From Natribaculum breve (GTDB taxonomy: Archaea > Halobacteriota > Halobacteria > Halobacteriales > Natrialbaceae): a stretch of 64,000 nt of DNA. The notes beneath the pieces are model-generated. The model made no database searches. It saw only the letters and a list, made by a program, of their open reading frames with translations, and was not told the DNA's origin. The stretch lies in the NCBI RefSeq assembly GCF_023008585.1, contig NZ_CP095390.1, positions 2,728,001 to 2,792,000 of the forward strand, in the 5' to 3' direction. Below are positions 17,862 through 26,594 of this stretch, in pieces (position 1 is the stretch's first letter; every line of letters begins with the position of its first letter). The translations under genes were made by a program, and so were the position numbers.

Positions 17862-19073
17862 ATGCTCGAACTTTCGGATATTCTCGAGGCGCGCGAACGG
17901 GTACGGGAAACGTCTCGCCACACGCCGCTTACGTACTCGTACACGTATTCAGAGATGACCGGTGCCGACGTCTCACTGAAACTCGAGAACTTCCAGCGGA
18001 CGGGTGCGTTCAAGATCCGCGGGGCGACGAACCGCATCGCGACGCTCTCGACGGCGGAGAAAGAGGCGGGGGTCGTCACCGCGAGCGCAGGCAATCACGC
18101 ACAGGGAGTCGCACTGGCGGCCTCTCGAGTGGGCGTCGACTCGAAGATCGTCATGCCCGAGAACGCACCGATCTCGAAGATCAAAGCCACGCGAGCCTAC
18201 GGCGCGGAGGTCGTCCTCGCGGGTGCAGATTACGACGAGGCTGCCGAGCGGGCCCACGAGATCGAACGCGAGGAGGGGCGAACGTACGTCCACGCGTTCG
18301 ACGACGAGTACGTGATGGCCGGCCAGGGGACGATCGGCCTCGAGATCCTTGAGGACCGCCCCGACGTCGAGACCGTCGTGGTCCCGATCGGCGGTGGCGG
18401 CCTCATCAGCGGCATCGCGACCGCGATCAAAGAGAAAAAGCCCGACGCGCGAGTGATCGGCGTCCAGGCCGAGGGAGCCTCGAGTCTGACCCAGTCGCTC
18501 GAGAAAGGCGAGGTCGTCACGCGCGAGAGCGTCGAGACCATCGCCGACGGCATCGCCACCCGAAGCGTCGGCGAGAAGACGTTCCCCATCATCGAGCGGT
18601 ACGTCGACGAGGTCGTGACCGTCTCCGACCCCGAGACCGCGATGGCCGTCGTCTACTTGCTCGAGCGCTCGAAGACGCTCGTCGAGGGGGCAAGCGCGGT
18701 GTCGCTCGCCGCGATACTGTTCGAGAAGTTCGACTTCGCCGACGACGAGGTGATCGTGCCGACGCTCAGCGGCGGCAACATCGATCTCAATACGCTCACG
18801 ACGGTCATCGTCCGCGGCCTGGTCGAGACGGGCCGCTATCTGAAGATCCGGACCGTCCTGAAAGACCGGCCGGGCGCACTCGAGGACCTGCTCGCGATCA
18901 TCTCCGGCCACCGGGCGAACATCTACGCCATCCAGCACGATCGCACCTCCCGTGACATCGGCATGAGCGACACCGAAGTGGAGATCGACCTCGAGACTCG
19001 CGGCCACGACCACGTCGAGGAGCTGATCGCCGCGATCGAGGAACGCGGATACGAGGTCGAGGTGCTCGTGTAG
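17862..19073 (+). CDS. ilvA: Threonine ammonia-lyase (threonine deaminase)
   Basis: 403 residues, PLP enzyme converting threonine to 2-oxobutanoate and ammonia. The Schiff-base lysine is K51 in TGAFKIRGA; the phosphate-binding GGGGL lies near residue 182; SAGNHAQGVA near 82 is typical. From about residue 325 an ACT domain follows (GRYLKIRTVLKDRPGALEDLL), the form found in the shorter, catabolic/ACT-type enzymes, which suggests amino-acid allosteric control. The start at 17862 follows the leader palindrome. A RidA gene, which removes the reactive enamine/imine products of this reaction, lies 1 kb downstream. Confidence 0.94.
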   Translation: MLELSDILEARERVRETSRHTPLTYSYTYSEMTGADVSLKLENFQRTGAFKIRGATNRIATLSTAEKEAGVVTASAGNHAQGVALAASRVGVDSKIVMPENAPISKIKATRAYGAEVVLAGADYDEAAERAHEIEREEGRTYVHAFDDEYVMAGQGTIGLEILEDRPDVETVVVPIGGGGLISGIATAIKEKKPDARVIGVQAEGASSLTQSLEKGEVVTRESVETIADGIATRSVGEKTFPIIERYVDEVVTVSDPETAMAVVYLLERSKTLVEGASAVSLAAILFEKFDFADDEVIVPTLSGGNIDLNTLTTVIVRGLVETGRYLKIRTVLKDRPGALEDLLAIISGHRANIYAIQHDRTSRDIGMSDTEVEIDLETRGHDHVEELIAAIEERGYEVEVLV

Positions 19074-19135
19074 TCGATAGTCGCCAATTGCTACGGAATT
19101 TGACGTATTCGCGGTCGGATCGCAGCGACTCGCGG

Positions 19136-19990
19136 TCACGGCCGCGAGCGCTCGATGCCGTAGCGAATCGTCAGGAACTGCCGACCGAACAGCCACATCT
19201 CGTGGGTCGCGACGAGGTCGGCGTCGGTCTGCACGCGCGGGGCGTCGGGTGAATCGGCCGGCCAGACGCGAAACCGCTGGGCCATCGGCAGGTCGAACGC
19301 GCCGACCGGCGTGACCAGAAAGAGTCCGCCGTCACCACCGCCTCGAGTGGTAAACACGACGCCGTCGCCGTCCCCGTCGCCGCGGATCGCCTCGGGCCGC
19401 AGCACCGTCGAGAGGTTCGCCCACGGTAGCGGGGTCGCGACGTTCGCGTAGACCACGCCGTCGCGTTCGTGGGTGGTGTAGATCGCGACGAACACCGCCT
19501 TCCCGGTGTCGGGATCGGTGCGCGTCCACACTCGCGAGTCCCCGCGCGGATCGGCAACCGGCGAGACGCGGGCGATTCGGCTCTCGAGGCGACGGCGACG
19601 GCCGTCGGATCGACCCGGCAGATTCAGCTGCTCGAGACGGCTCGTCGCGATCGAGGCGAGCCACGCACCCAGGCGAAAGCCACGGTGCCAGGTCGTCTCG
19701 TAGGTAAGATCGTAGTCGGCGGTGCGTTCGTAGAACCGGCGAACTTCGGGGTGGATCGCACTCGAGTCGAAGTCGTCCCGGTCGTAGACCGCGAAGTCCT
19801 CGATCTCACCCGGTGCCGGTTCGCTCGCGACGTCACGGCGGGACGCCCACTCCGGGCCGACGCGACCGCGAGCGAAGAGCGGACAGAACGGAACGTCGTC
19901 GACGCGACGGGCAGCGAGCGCCCGAACGAGAGCGACGGCGGCAGCGGCGAGTGCGCCGACGGGGAGCGCGAGCCAGCGTGTTCGACCCAT
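19136..19990 (-). CDS. Membrane-anchored protein of unknown function
   Basis: 284 residues. A single N-terminal hydrophobic segment (WLALPVGALAAAAVALVRALA, about residues 5-26) should anchor it to the membrane; the rest is soluble and acidic with scattered basic patches. It has an ordered beta-rich look (DSRVWTRTDPDTGKAVFVAIYTTHE, near residues 152-177). No family recognised. It lies on the minus strand between ilvA and ridA, diverging from ridA. Confidence 0.75.
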   Translation of the reverse strand: MGRTRWLALPVGALAAAAVALVRALAARRVDDVPFCPLFARGRVGPEWASRRDVASEPAPGEIEDFAVYDRDDFDSSAIHPEVRRFYERTADYDLTYETTWHRGFRLGAWLASIATSRLEQLNLPGRSDGRRRRLESRIARVSPVADPRGDSRVWTRTDPDTGKAVFVAIYTTHERDGVVYANVATPLPWANLSTVLRPEAIRGDGDGDGVVFTTRGGGDGGLFLVTPVGAFDLPMAQRFRVWPADSPDAPRVQTDADLVATHEMWLFGRQFLTIRYGIERSRP

Positions 19991-20075
19991 CGCCCGACGG
20001 TAGGTGCGTCGTTCGCTTGTACGCGACGGTCGCGTTTCGCGGACGTTTAAGGTTCGTCACAGCGACGACTCGTAC

Positions 20076-20456
20076 ATGAAACGGACGATCAGCACCGACG
20101 ACGCACCCGAGGCGGTCGGCGCGTACAGTCAGGCGACGACCAACGGCTCGCTGCTCTTTACCGCGGGGCAGATTCCGCTGACGCCCGACGGCGAGTTGCT
20201 CGCGGACGAACCGATCGAAGCCCAGACCGAGCAGGCGCTGGACAACCTCGTCGCCATCCTCGAGGCCGAGGGTGCGACCGTCGACGACGTCCTCAAGGTG
20301 ACCGTCTTCCTCGCGGACATCGAGGAGTTCGAGGCGATGAACGAGACCTACGCGAACTACTTCGCGTCGGAGCCACCGGCCCGAAGCGCCGTCGAGGTGG
20401 CGAACCTCCCCAAGGGCGTCGGCGTCGAGATCGAAGCCGTCGCCGCCCTCGAGTGA
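20076..20456 (+). CDS. ridA: RidA family protein (enamine/imine deaminase)
   Basis: 126 residues, YjgF/YER057c/UK114 family. RidA hydrolyses 2-aminoacrylate and 2-iminobutanoate, the unstable intermediates released by PLP enzymes such as threonine deaminase, whose gene is one gene away. Motifs: GAYSQAT near 18, LFTAGQIPL near 31, the catalytic-pocket arginine in PARSAVEVANLPKG near 105 and IEAVAAL at the end. A TATA-like GTTTAAGG at 20045-20052 supports the start at 20076. The next gene begins one base after its stop codon. Confidence 0.93.
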   Translation: MKRTISTDDAPEAVGAYSQATTNGSLLFTAGQIPLTPDGELLADEPIEAQTEQALDNLVAILEAEGATVDDVLKVTVFLADIEEFEAMNETYANYFASEPPARSAVEVANLPKGVGVEIEAVAALE

Positions 20457-20457
20457 C

Positions 20458-20673
20458 GTGAACCCTCGCGTCAGGTCCGCCGTGCTGTGGGGAGCCGTCG
20501 GCTTCCTCGCCTTTCTCGTACTCACGCAGGGCTACGCCCTGCTCGTCGAGCCGCTGGTCTCGATCACGCAGGCGGTGCTCGTCGCGATCGCCGTCGGCGC
20601 TGGTGCGGGAGTGGGCGCGTACGTACTCGAGGTTCGGGTCGCCAGGTGGGCGGCGAGGCGAGCCGACGAGTAG
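20458..20673 (+). CDS. Two-helix membrane protein coupled to RidA
   Basis: 71 residues from a GTG start that begins one base after the ridA TGA, so translation is probably coupled. Two hydrophobic helices are visible (AVLWGAVGFLAFLVLTQGYA and SITQAVLVAIAVGAGAGVGA), followed by a basic end (VRVARWAARRADE). The function is not known; the pairing with ridA is the only clue. Confidence 0.75.
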   Translation: MNPRVRSAVLWGAVGFLAFLVLTQGYALLVEPLVSITQAVLVAIAVGAGAGVGAYVLEVRVARWAARRADE

Positions 20674-20678
20674 CCGAG

Positions 20679-20957
20679 TCACAGATCGAGCAAGAGGTCC
20701 GGACTCGCCTGCCGTTCGACGACGTCGATCGACTCGACGCCGCCGAGCATCGGCGGGAGGTCGTCGATATCGGTTCGCTCTCGCTCGTAGGTCACCCGGA
20801 CGACGCTGTCTTCCTCGAGGTCCCACTCGCGTCGGTGAAAGCACACGTCCCGCGGCTGGCCGTACTGGTGGTCGACGTCGTCGTACACGCGACCGAAGAC
20901 GAGTCGGTCGCCGACGGTGGTCACGTACAGACGATGGATGTGATTCGAATCGGTCAC
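20679..20957 (-). CDS. Small acidic protein, unknown function
   Basis: 92 residues from a GTG at 20957 (MTDSNHIHRLYVTTVGDRL). A longer start at 20993 is rejected because the TATA box TTTATATG lies exactly there (20993-21000), so transcription should begin near 20965-20970, just before the GTG. The protein looks like a single beta-rich domain (RLVFGRVYDDVDHQYG, VVRVTYERERTDI). No family recognised. It is convergent with the 71-residue membrane protein gene. Confidence 0.65.
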   Translation of the reverse strand: MTDSNHIHRLYVTTVGDRLVFGRVYDDVDHQYGQPRDVCFHRREWDLEEDSVVRVTYERERTDIDDLPPMLGGVESIDVVERQASPDLLLDL

Positions 20958-20991
20958 GGTCGTATTCCATCGACTCTGGCCCCGCCATCGC

Positions 20992-21000
20992 ATATAAACA
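20992..21000 (-). promoter_or_regulatory. TATA box deciding the start of the minus-strand gene at 20957
   Basis: Read on the minus strand, GTTTATATGC is a strong TATA element 35-43 nt before the GTG at 20957. It overlaps the upstream ATG at 20993 and so excludes that ATG as a translated start from this promoter. Confidence 0.6.
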
Positions 21001-21101
21001 GTCGTGTCGGTCGACGCCGGCTATCGCGACGGTGAGACGCCTCCACATCCCGTAGCAGGCTTCGAAATAGTTAAACGACCGACGTGGGTAGGTACGGACG
21101 A

Positions 21102-21183
21102 GCCAGGATGGCCGAACGGTAAGGCGCACGCCTGGAAAGCGTGTTCCCTTTCGGGATTCTGGGTTCAAATCCCAGTCCTGGCG
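21102..21183 (+). tRNA. tRNA-Ser (GGA)
   Basis: 82-nt class II tRNA. Acceptor stem GCCAGGA / TCCTGGC with discriminator G at 21183; D-arm around GGCCGAACGGTAAGGC; anticodon stem CACGC (21127-21131) / GCGTG (21139-21143) with loop CTGGAAA, placing the anticodon GGA at 21134-21136; a long variable arm with stem TCCC/GGGA typical of tRNA-Ser; T-loop GGTTCAAATCC. No intron and no encoded CCA. A short T-tract (21184-21188) follows as terminator, and TTAAAC near 21071 may be its TATA box. Confidence 0.97.
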
Positions 21184-21240
21184 TTTTTCGAATTCGTCAG
21201 CCGCGAGCGGCGCGTAGGCGGACTGTCCTTATGAGTCGGC

Positions 21241-21384
21241 TCACTGCTGGATTTCGACCGGCGAGTCGGTCGCGATCCAGCAGTCTGGATCGTCGCGGTC
21301 GCGGAGTTCGAGCGTGCCGTCCTCGCAGACGACCATCTCGTATCGGGTCTCCATGGCGGTCTGGTCGTCCCGATCCGAACACAT
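21241..21384 (-). CDS. Very small haloarchaeal protein (DUF7331-like)
   Basis: 47 residues, starting MCSDRDDQTAMETRYEM and ending DCWIATDSPVEIQQ. The pattern of a short acidic protein with a conserved tryptophan followed by I-x-S/T-D-x-x-V-E/D resembles the small haloarchaeal DUF7331 proteins as I remember them; this assignment is tentative. The gene lies convergent to tRNA-Ser, 57 bp away. Coding support is the clean in-frame start and stop and the acidic composition. Confidence 0.55.
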   Translation of the reverse strand: MCSDRDDQTAMETRYEMVVCEDGTLELRDRDDPDCWIATDSPVEIQQ

Positions 21385-21546
21385 GGTAAACCCCGCCGTA
21401 CTGGCGTCGCGAAACCGGGTAAGCGGTGCCTATCGATCCGATGGAGCACGTTTCACCCGCAAGGAGACAGGAACGGCAGGGTGACGGGAACGTGGTTCGA
21501 CTGCGAGAGGGGCAGCGATTTGACCGTCGCCCGCGTACGCGGGGAC

Positions 21547-22239
21547 ATGTGTGGCCGCTACACGCTGTTCGTCGACCAGGCGGACCTCGAGGAGCGGTTC
21601 GACGCGACGTTCGACGAACCGTTCTCGCCGCGGTACAACGTCGCGCCCGGCCAGCGCGTGCCGGTGATCACGAACGACGACCCCGAGACGATCCGGCGAC
21701 TCGAGTGGGGGCTCGTCCCGTCGTGGGCCGACGACGACGCGGGCGGGATCGTCAACGCGCGTGCGGAGACGATCGCCGAGAAGCCGAGTTTTCGGGAGGC
21801 CTACGCCCGACGGCGGTGTCTCGTCCCGGCCGACGGGTTCTACGAGTGGGTCGAGACGGCGGAGAGAAAACGACCGTACCGGGTCGCCTTCGAGGACGAC
21901 CGGCCGTTCGCGATGGCGGGGCTGTGGGAACGGTGGGAACCGGAGACGACGCAGGTCGGACTCGACGCGTTCGGCGACGGCAGCGTCGAGCGCGGGGACG
22001 AGGCGCTCGAGACGGTAACGATCGTCACGACCGAACCGAACGACCTCGTCGCCGACCTCCACCACCGGATGGCGGTCGTCCTCTCGCCCGACGACGAGCG
22101 TCGGTGGCTGAACGACGACGACCCACGGGAGGTACTCGAGCCCTGTCCGGCCGAGGAGATGCGAGCGTACCCGGTCTCGACGGCGGTCAACGATCCGACG
22201 GTCGACGATCCGTCGCTGGTCGAGCCGGTGGAACCGTGA
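21547..22239 (+). CDS. SRAP domain protein (HMCES/YedK family)
   Basis: 230 residues of the SOS-response-associated peptidase family, which covalently caps abasic sites in single-stranded DNA through the N-terminal cysteine. The catalytic Cys2 is exposed once the initiator Met is removed (MCGRYTLF), which fixes the start at 21547. Other family marks: NVAPGQ near 36, WGLVPSWA near 58, NARAET near 74, the glutamate in ADGFYEW near 97 and HHRM near 171. It stands alone between tRNA-Ser and the thermosome gene. Confidence 0.94.
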   Translation: MCGRYTLFVDQADLEERFDATFDEPFSPRYNVAPGQRVPVITNDDPETIRRLEWGLVPSWADDDAGGIVNARAETIAEKPSFREAYARRRCLVPADGFYEWVETAERKRPYRVAFEDDRPFAMAGLWERWEPETTQVGLDAFGDGSVERGDEALETVTIVTTEPNDLVADLHHRMAVVLSPDDERRWLNDDDPREVLEPCPAEEMRAYPVSTAVNDPTVDDPSLVEPVEP

Positions 22240-22393
22240 CCGGCACGTCCGATCGTACTTAAATGTGGCGGCTCTCTCGCGGAAATTCGTCCGTAGGGCC
22301 GACGGTATCGTGTCACAGATTCCCCGGTGATCCCCGCCTCAGTACGGTGTTTTTCGCTGTTTCTCCCCGACGTTCAACGATAGATGCACGTCA

Positions 22394-22413
22394 CGAATAG
22401 CGGTATTTTTATG
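22394..22413 (+). promoter_or_regulatory. Thermosome gene promoter
   Basis: A TATA element (TATTTTTATG, 22404-22413) lies 30-39 nt before the ATG, with CGAA at 22394-22397 upstream of it. In Haloferax a CGAA element next to the TATA box has been implicated in heat-inducible chaperonin promoters, so heat regulation is likely here by analogy. Confidence 0.6.
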
Positions 22414-22442
22414 TAGAAGGACAATCAATGATTCGGCTGACT

Positions 22443-24107
22443 ATGAGCCAGCGAATGCAACAGGGCCAGCCGATGATCGTCATGAGCGAGGACTCCCAGC
22501 GCGTCAAGGACCGAGACGCGCAGGATTACAACATCCGCGCCGCCCGCGCGGTCGCGGAGGCCGTACGCTCGACGCTCGGCCCGAAGGGAATGGACAAGAT
22601 GCTCGTCGACTCGATGGGCGACGTCACGATCACGAACGACGGCGTCACCATCCTCAAGGAGATGGACATCGACAACCCGACGGCCGAGATGATCATCGAG
22701 GTCGCCGAAACCCAGGAGGACGAGGCCGGCGACGGCACCACGACGGCCGTCGCGATCGCGGGTGAACTCCTCAAGAACGCCGAGGACCTCCTCGAGCAGG
22801 ACATCCACCCGACGGCCATCATCAAGGGCTTCCACATGGCCGCCGAGCAGGCCCGCGAGGAGATCGACGCCGTTGCGACGGAGATCGACACGGAAGACGA
22901 GGAACTCCTGCGCAAGACCGCCGAGACCTCGATGACCGGCAAGGGCGCGGAGGTCAACAAAGAGCACCTCTCCCAGCTCATCGTCGACGCCGTCCGTGCG
23001 GTCACCGTCGAGAACGAGGAAGGCGAGAACGTCGTCGACCTCGAGTTCCTCAACATCGAGACCCAGACGGGTCGCGCCGTCGGCGAGTCCGAACTGCTCG
23101 AGGGCGGCATCGTGGACAAAGACCCCGTCCACGACAACATGCCCACAGAGGCGGAAGACGCCGACATCCTCCTGCTGAACGACCCCATCGAGGTCGAGGA
23201 GACCGACATCGACACCGAAGTCTCCGTCACCGACCCCGACCAGCTCCAGCAGTTCCTAGACCGCGAGGAAAAGCAGCTCAAAGAGAAGGTCCAGCACATC
23301 GCCGACCTCGGTGCCGACGTCGTCTTCTGCCAGAAGGGCATCGACGACCTCGCCCAGCACTACCTCGCCAAGGAAGGCATCCTCGCCGTCCGCCGCGCGA
23401 AGAAGTCCGACCTCGAGTTCCTCAAGGAGGTCGTCGACGCGGCGATCGTCTCGGACTTAGAGAGCGCGACCGAAGACGACCTCGGCTTCGGGACGGTCAC
23501 CCGCGACGAGGAAGACGAACTGTTCTACGTCGAGGGCGAGGACGCCCACGGCGTCACGCTCCTGCTGCGCGGCTCGACCGACCACGTCGTCGACGAACTC
23601 GAGCGCGGCGTCAACGACGCGCTCGACGTCGTCGCCCAGACGGTCTCCGACGGTCGCGTCCTCGCTGGCGGCGGTGCGATCGAGGTCGAACTCGCCGGTC
23701 GCCTGCGTGACTACGCCGACAGCGTCTCGGGCCGCGAGCAGCTGGCCGTCGAGGCCTTTGCCGACTCGCTCGAGCTCGTCCCCCGCGTGCTCGCCGAGAA
23801 CGCCGGCCTCGACTCCATCGACACGCTGGTCGACCTCCGTGCGGCCCACGACGACGGCGACGTCACGGCCGGCCTGAACGTCTTCTCGAGCGACGTCGAG
23901 GACACCTTCGAGGCTGGCGTCGTCGAGCCCGCACACGCCAAAGAGCAGGCCGTGACGAGCGCTTCCGAGGCGGCGAACCTCGTGCTCAAGATCGACGACA
24001 TCATCTCGGCCGGCGACCTCTCGACCGACAAGGGTGAAGACGAGGAAGGTGCCCCCGGTGCCGGCGGCATGGGCGGCATGGGCGGCGGCATGGGCGGCAT
24101 GATGTAA
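22443..24107 (+). CDS. Thermosome subunit (group II chaperonin)
   Basis: 554-residue ATP-dependent chaperonin subunit that folds cytosolic proteins in a double-ring complex. Motifs: LGPKGMDKMLVDS near residue 40, NDGVTIL near 61, the ATP-binding GDGTTTAV near 96-103, and a GGxGGMGGGMGGMM-type C-terminal tail that projects into the central cavity. Haloarchaea usually have two or three paralogues (cct1-3); which one this is cannot be told from sequence alone. The start MSQRMQQGQPM at 22443 follows the family; an in-frame ATG lies 15 nt upstream. Confidence 0.97.
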   Translation: MSQRMQQGQPMIVMSEDSQRVKDRDAQDYNIRAARAVAEAVRSTLGPKGMDKMLVDSMGDVTITNDGVTILKEMDIDNPTAEMIIEVAETQEDEAGDGTTTAVAIAGELLKNAEDLLEQDIHPTAIIKGFHMAAEQAREEIDAVATEIDTEDEELLRKTAETSMTGKGAEVNKEHLSQLIVDAVRAVTVENEEGENVVDLEFLNIETQTGRAVGESELLEGGIVDKDPVHDNMPTEAEDADILLLNDPIEVEETDIDTEVSVTDPDQLQQFLDREEKQLKEKVQHIADLGADVVFCQKGIDDLAQHYLAKEGILAVRRAKKSDLEFLKEVVDAAIVSDLESATEDDLGFGTVTRDEEDELFYVEGEDAHGVTLLLRGSTDHVVDELERGVNDALDVVAQTVSDGRVLAGGGAIEVELAGRLRDYADSVSGREQLAVEAFADSLELVPRVLAENAGLDSIDTLVDLRAAHDDGDVTAGLNVFSSDVEDTFEAGVVEPAHAKEQAVTSASEAANLVLKIDDIISAGDLSTDKGEDEEGAPGAGGMGGMGGGMGGMM

Positions 24108-24259
24108 CCCGTCCAGGTACTCACCTGCCCACTGCGCACGAATCGAGTCGAGACCGCTTCGTCGGCCCCATTCTCGACGCCCCGTTTTCGAGCCTACTGC
24201 CGACTACGGACGGTACTCGCGGGACCGTTCGACGACGGGCGATCAGTGGCGACGGTCGT

Positions 24260-24400
24260 TCACGCGACGAGTACGACGTTCGACGTTCGGCACGCCGGAC
24301 AGACGCGTTCGCCGCCGACGTCGGCGTCGTTCTCGCGGATCATCCAGTTCAGTTCGTTCGCGTCGCCGCGCCAGCCACAGTCGAGACACTCCGAGTCCAT
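24260..24400 (-). CDS. Very small zinc-ribbon protein
   Basis: 46 residues (from MDSECLDCGWRG) with two cysteine pairs, CLDC and CPAC, 28 residues apart, forming a compact zinc ribbon (ENDADVGGERVCPACRTSN is the second half). An in-frame ATG nine codons upstream (24427) would give 55 residues. It lies between the thermosome gene and lrp. Haloarchaea encode many such one-domain zinc-finger microproteins, a few shown to matter for swarming or biofilm; this one is unassigned. Confidence 0.7.
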   Translation of the reverse strand: MDSECLDCGWRGDANELNWMIRENDADVGGERVCPACRTSNVVLVA

Positions 24401-24500
24401 CGAACGAGACACGTTACGTGAGAGCATACCACTTTCTCATAACGCCTGCTGTAACTCAGGGTCCGGTGGAAATACCGAGAACCCGGCTCGTACATCGGGG

Positions 24501-24962
24501 TCAGGTGTCGTCGACGTCGAGTTCGAACTGCTCGTTCTCGGAGACGGAGTTCAGGACGACGCTCGTGTTCGACTCTTTGATGTCGGGGTCGGTCAGCAGC
24601 GTCTTGATCTGCTCGTTCATCCCGTCGGTGTCTTTGAACTTTCCGACGGCGATGATGTCGTAATCGCCGGTGACTTCGTAGACGCTCGTCATCTGGCGGT
24701 GTTCGCGCAGGCTATCGGTAATGTCGGGGAGCGCGTGGCCCTCGACTTTGAGCTGGATGACTGCAGTGACGTCGTAGCCGAGCGAATCGTAATCGACGCG
24801 GGGCGTGTAGCCCTCGATTACGCCCTGGTCTTCGAGTTCGGAGAGGTGATTCGAGACGGTCGTCACCGACACGTCGAGTTCCTCTGCCAGGCTGCGAAGG
24901 CTCGCCCGGCCGTCGCCGAGGAGTGCATTCACCAACTTTGCGTCGAGATTTTCGTACGTCAT
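24501..24962 (-). CDS. lrp: Lrp/AsnC-family transcriptional regulator
   Basis: 153 residues: N-terminal helix-turn-helix (about 5-55, [23 protein letters not shown]) and C-terminal RAM/ACT-like effector domain (about 70-140, [16 protein letters not shown]). Lrp proteins sense amino acids; in Halobacterium the Lrp encoded beside glnA acts on glnA expression, and the same divergent arrangement is seen here. Start at 24962 ([11 protein letters not shown]) chosen over an ATG three codons upstream by family alignment. Confidence 0.92.
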   Translation of the reverse strand: MTYENLDAKLVNALLGDGRASLRSLAEELDVSVTTVSNHLSELEDQGVIEGYTPRVDYDSLGYDVTAVIQLKVEGHALPDITDSLREHRQMTSVYEVTGDYDIIAVGKFKDTDGMNEQIKTLLTDPDIKESNTSVVLNSVSENEQFELDVDDT

Positions 24963-24990
24963 CACGTACACCCTCTCACCCCTCCCATTA

Positions 24991-25012
24991 GAACTTTACG
25001 AATATCCAGTTC
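24991..25012. promoter_or_regulatory. Candidate Lrp operator between lrp and glnA
   Basis: GAACT (24991-24995) and AGTTC (25008-25012) form an inverted repeat with a 12-nt AT-rich centre. It overlaps the promoter region of lrp (start 24962) and lies about 75-95 bp before glnA, so one bound dimer could control both genes. Confidence 0.4.
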
Positions 25013-25049
25013 CTCGACGGAGAGAGAAGATTTGCTTAGAACAGCAGGA

Positions 25050-25060
25050 TTTTAGTACTA
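25050..25060 (+). promoter_or_regulatory. TATA box of glnA
   Basis: TTTTAGTACTA lies 28-38 nt before the glnA ATG; the inner TAGTACTA is itself a perfect 8-bp palindrome overlapping the TATA element. The spacing fits a leaderless transcript. Confidence 0.55.
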
Positions 25061-25087
25061 GGGATAGTTGGATAAGACGACCAGAAG

Positions 25088-26443
25088 ATGACAAGCGGAA
25101 ATCTCACTACAGCGGAAGAGAACGTACTCGAGGAGATCGAAGAGAAAGACGTCGATTTCCTTCGGCTACAGTTCACCGATATTCTCGGCACCGTGAAGAA
25201 CGTCTCGGTCCCGGCACGGCAAGCCGAGAAGGCGTTCAGGGAGGGCATCTACTTCGACGGCTCGTCGATCGAGGGGTTCGTCCGGATTCAGGAATCGGAC
25301 ATGCGTCTCAAACCCGATCCGGAGACGTTCGCGGTGTTGCCCTGGCGGACCAACGAGGAGAGCGCCGCCGCCCGGATGATCTGCGACGTGATCGACACCA
25401 CGACGGGTGAACCGTTCGAGGGCGACCCGCGGTACGTCCTGAAGCAGGCCCTCGAGCGCGCAAAGGAGATGGGCTACACCGTCAACGCCGCGCCCGAACC
25501 CGAGTTCTTCCTGTTCGAAGAAGACGATGAGGGCGGCGCGACGACGAAGACCAACGACGCCGGGGGCTACTTCGACCTCGCGCCGAAGGACCTCGCCAGC
25601 GACGTGCGCCGGGACATCATCTACGGACTCGAGAGCATGGGCTTCGAGATCGAGGCCAGCCACCACGAGGTCGCCGAGGGACAACACGAGATCAACTTCG
25701 AGTACGACGACGCCCTGTCGACGGCCGACAACGTCGGCACGTTCCGGACGGTCGTCCGCGCGATCGCCGCAGAGCACGACCTCCACGCGACGTTCATGCC
25801 CAAGCCGATCGCCCGCATCAACGGCTCGGGGATGCACACCCACATCTCGCTTTTCACCGAGGACGGCGAGAACGCCTTCCACGACGGCGACGACGAGTTC
25901 GACCTCAGCGACACCGCCAAGTCGTTCCTCGCGGGCGTCCTGGAACACGCCGACGCGATCACGGCGATCTCGAATCCGACCGTCAACAGCTACAAGCGCC
26001 TCGTACCGGGCTACGAAGCGCCGGTCTACGTCGCCTGGTCGGATCGCAACCGCTCGGCGCTGATCCGCCGGCCCGCCGCGCGCACGCCGGCAGCCTCGCG
26101 CATCGAACTGCGCTCGCCGGACCCGTCGTGTAACCCCTACCTCGCGCTGGCAGTCATGATCCACGCCGGTCTCGACGGCATCGAGAAGGACCTCGAGGCA
26201 CCGGACCCGGTTCGCGAGAACATCTACGAGTTCGACGAGGCCAAACGCGAGGAGTACGGCATCGACACGCTGCCGGCCAACCTCGGCGAGGCGGTCGAGG
26301 CCCTCGAAGAGGACGAGGCGATGCTCGAGGCCCTCGGCGACCACGTCTCCGAGAAGTTCATCGAGGCGAAAAAACAGGAGTTCGGCGATTACATCGTCGA
26401 AGTCTCCGAGTGGGAACTCGACCGCTACCTCGAGACGTTCTAG
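25088..26443 (+). CDS. glnA: Glutamine synthetase type I
   Basis: 451 residues; makes glutamine from glutamate, ammonia and ATP, the entry point of nitrogen assimilation. Motifs: FDGSSIEGF near 58, PEPEFFLF near 138 (metal ligands), the ATP/glutamate region NGSGMHTH near 244-251 and [14 protein letters not shown] near 330. The short GSI-alpha length and the C-terminus lacking the adenylylation tyrosine motif argue against covalent regulation. The divergent lrp gene suggests control by amino-acid supply. The palindromic repeat copy F follows. Confidence 0.97.
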   Translation: MTSGNLTTAEENVLEEIEEKDVDFLRLQFTDILGTVKNVSVPARQAEKAFREGIYFDGSSIEGFVRIQESDMRLKPDPETFAVLPWRTNEESAAARMICDVIDTTTGEPFEGDPRYVLKQALERAKEMGYTVNAAPEPEFFLFEEDDEGGATTKTNDAGGYFDLAPKDLASDVRRDIIYGLESMGFEIEASHHEVAEGQHEINFEYDDALSTADNVGTFRTVVRAIAAEHDLHATFMPKPIARINGSGMHTHISLFTEDGENAFHDGDDEFDLSDTAKSFLAGVLEHADAITAISNPTVNSYKRLVPGYEAPVYVAWSDRNRSALIRRPAARTPAASRIELRSPDPSCNPYLALAVMIHAGLDGIEKDLEAPDPVRENIYEFDEAKREEYGIDTLPANLGEAVEALEEDEAMLEALGDHVSEKFIEAKKQEFGDYIVEVSEWELDRYLETF

Positions 26444-26486
26444 ACGGCCCCTCGGGGAGTATTTCTCTGCTGTTTTTCGGACGTCA

Positions 26487-26594
26487 TACTGCCGGACAAC
26501 ACGGTTCAGCCGTCGATCACACTCGAGACGCCGTCGTCGCTGCCGACAGCCGTCGAGACGCGATCGAGTATGCACTGACTGGTCTCCGGCAGTA
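26487..26594. repeat. Dispersed palindromic repeat, copy F
   Basis: The arm beginning TACTGCCGGACAAC at 26487 faces an inverted arm (about 26556-26594) beginning TACTGCCGGAGACC on the minus strand; the first 11 bases of both arms are identical. The minus-strand arm starts immediately after the TGA stop of the YihY-type gene. The centre is GC-rich with short inverted repeats. Confidence 0.75.

Noticed and set aside
21165..21449. Longer minus-strand frames covering tRNA-Ser and the small 47-residue gene
   Set aside because: They run through the tRNA gene or are Arg-rich out-of-frame versions of the acidic 47-residue frame.
22302..22336. Half copy of the dispersed palindrome before the thermosome promoter
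   Set aside because: The stretch resembles one arm (ACGGT-TGT-CACAG-CCGGTGATC), but no second arm is visible, so I do not count it.
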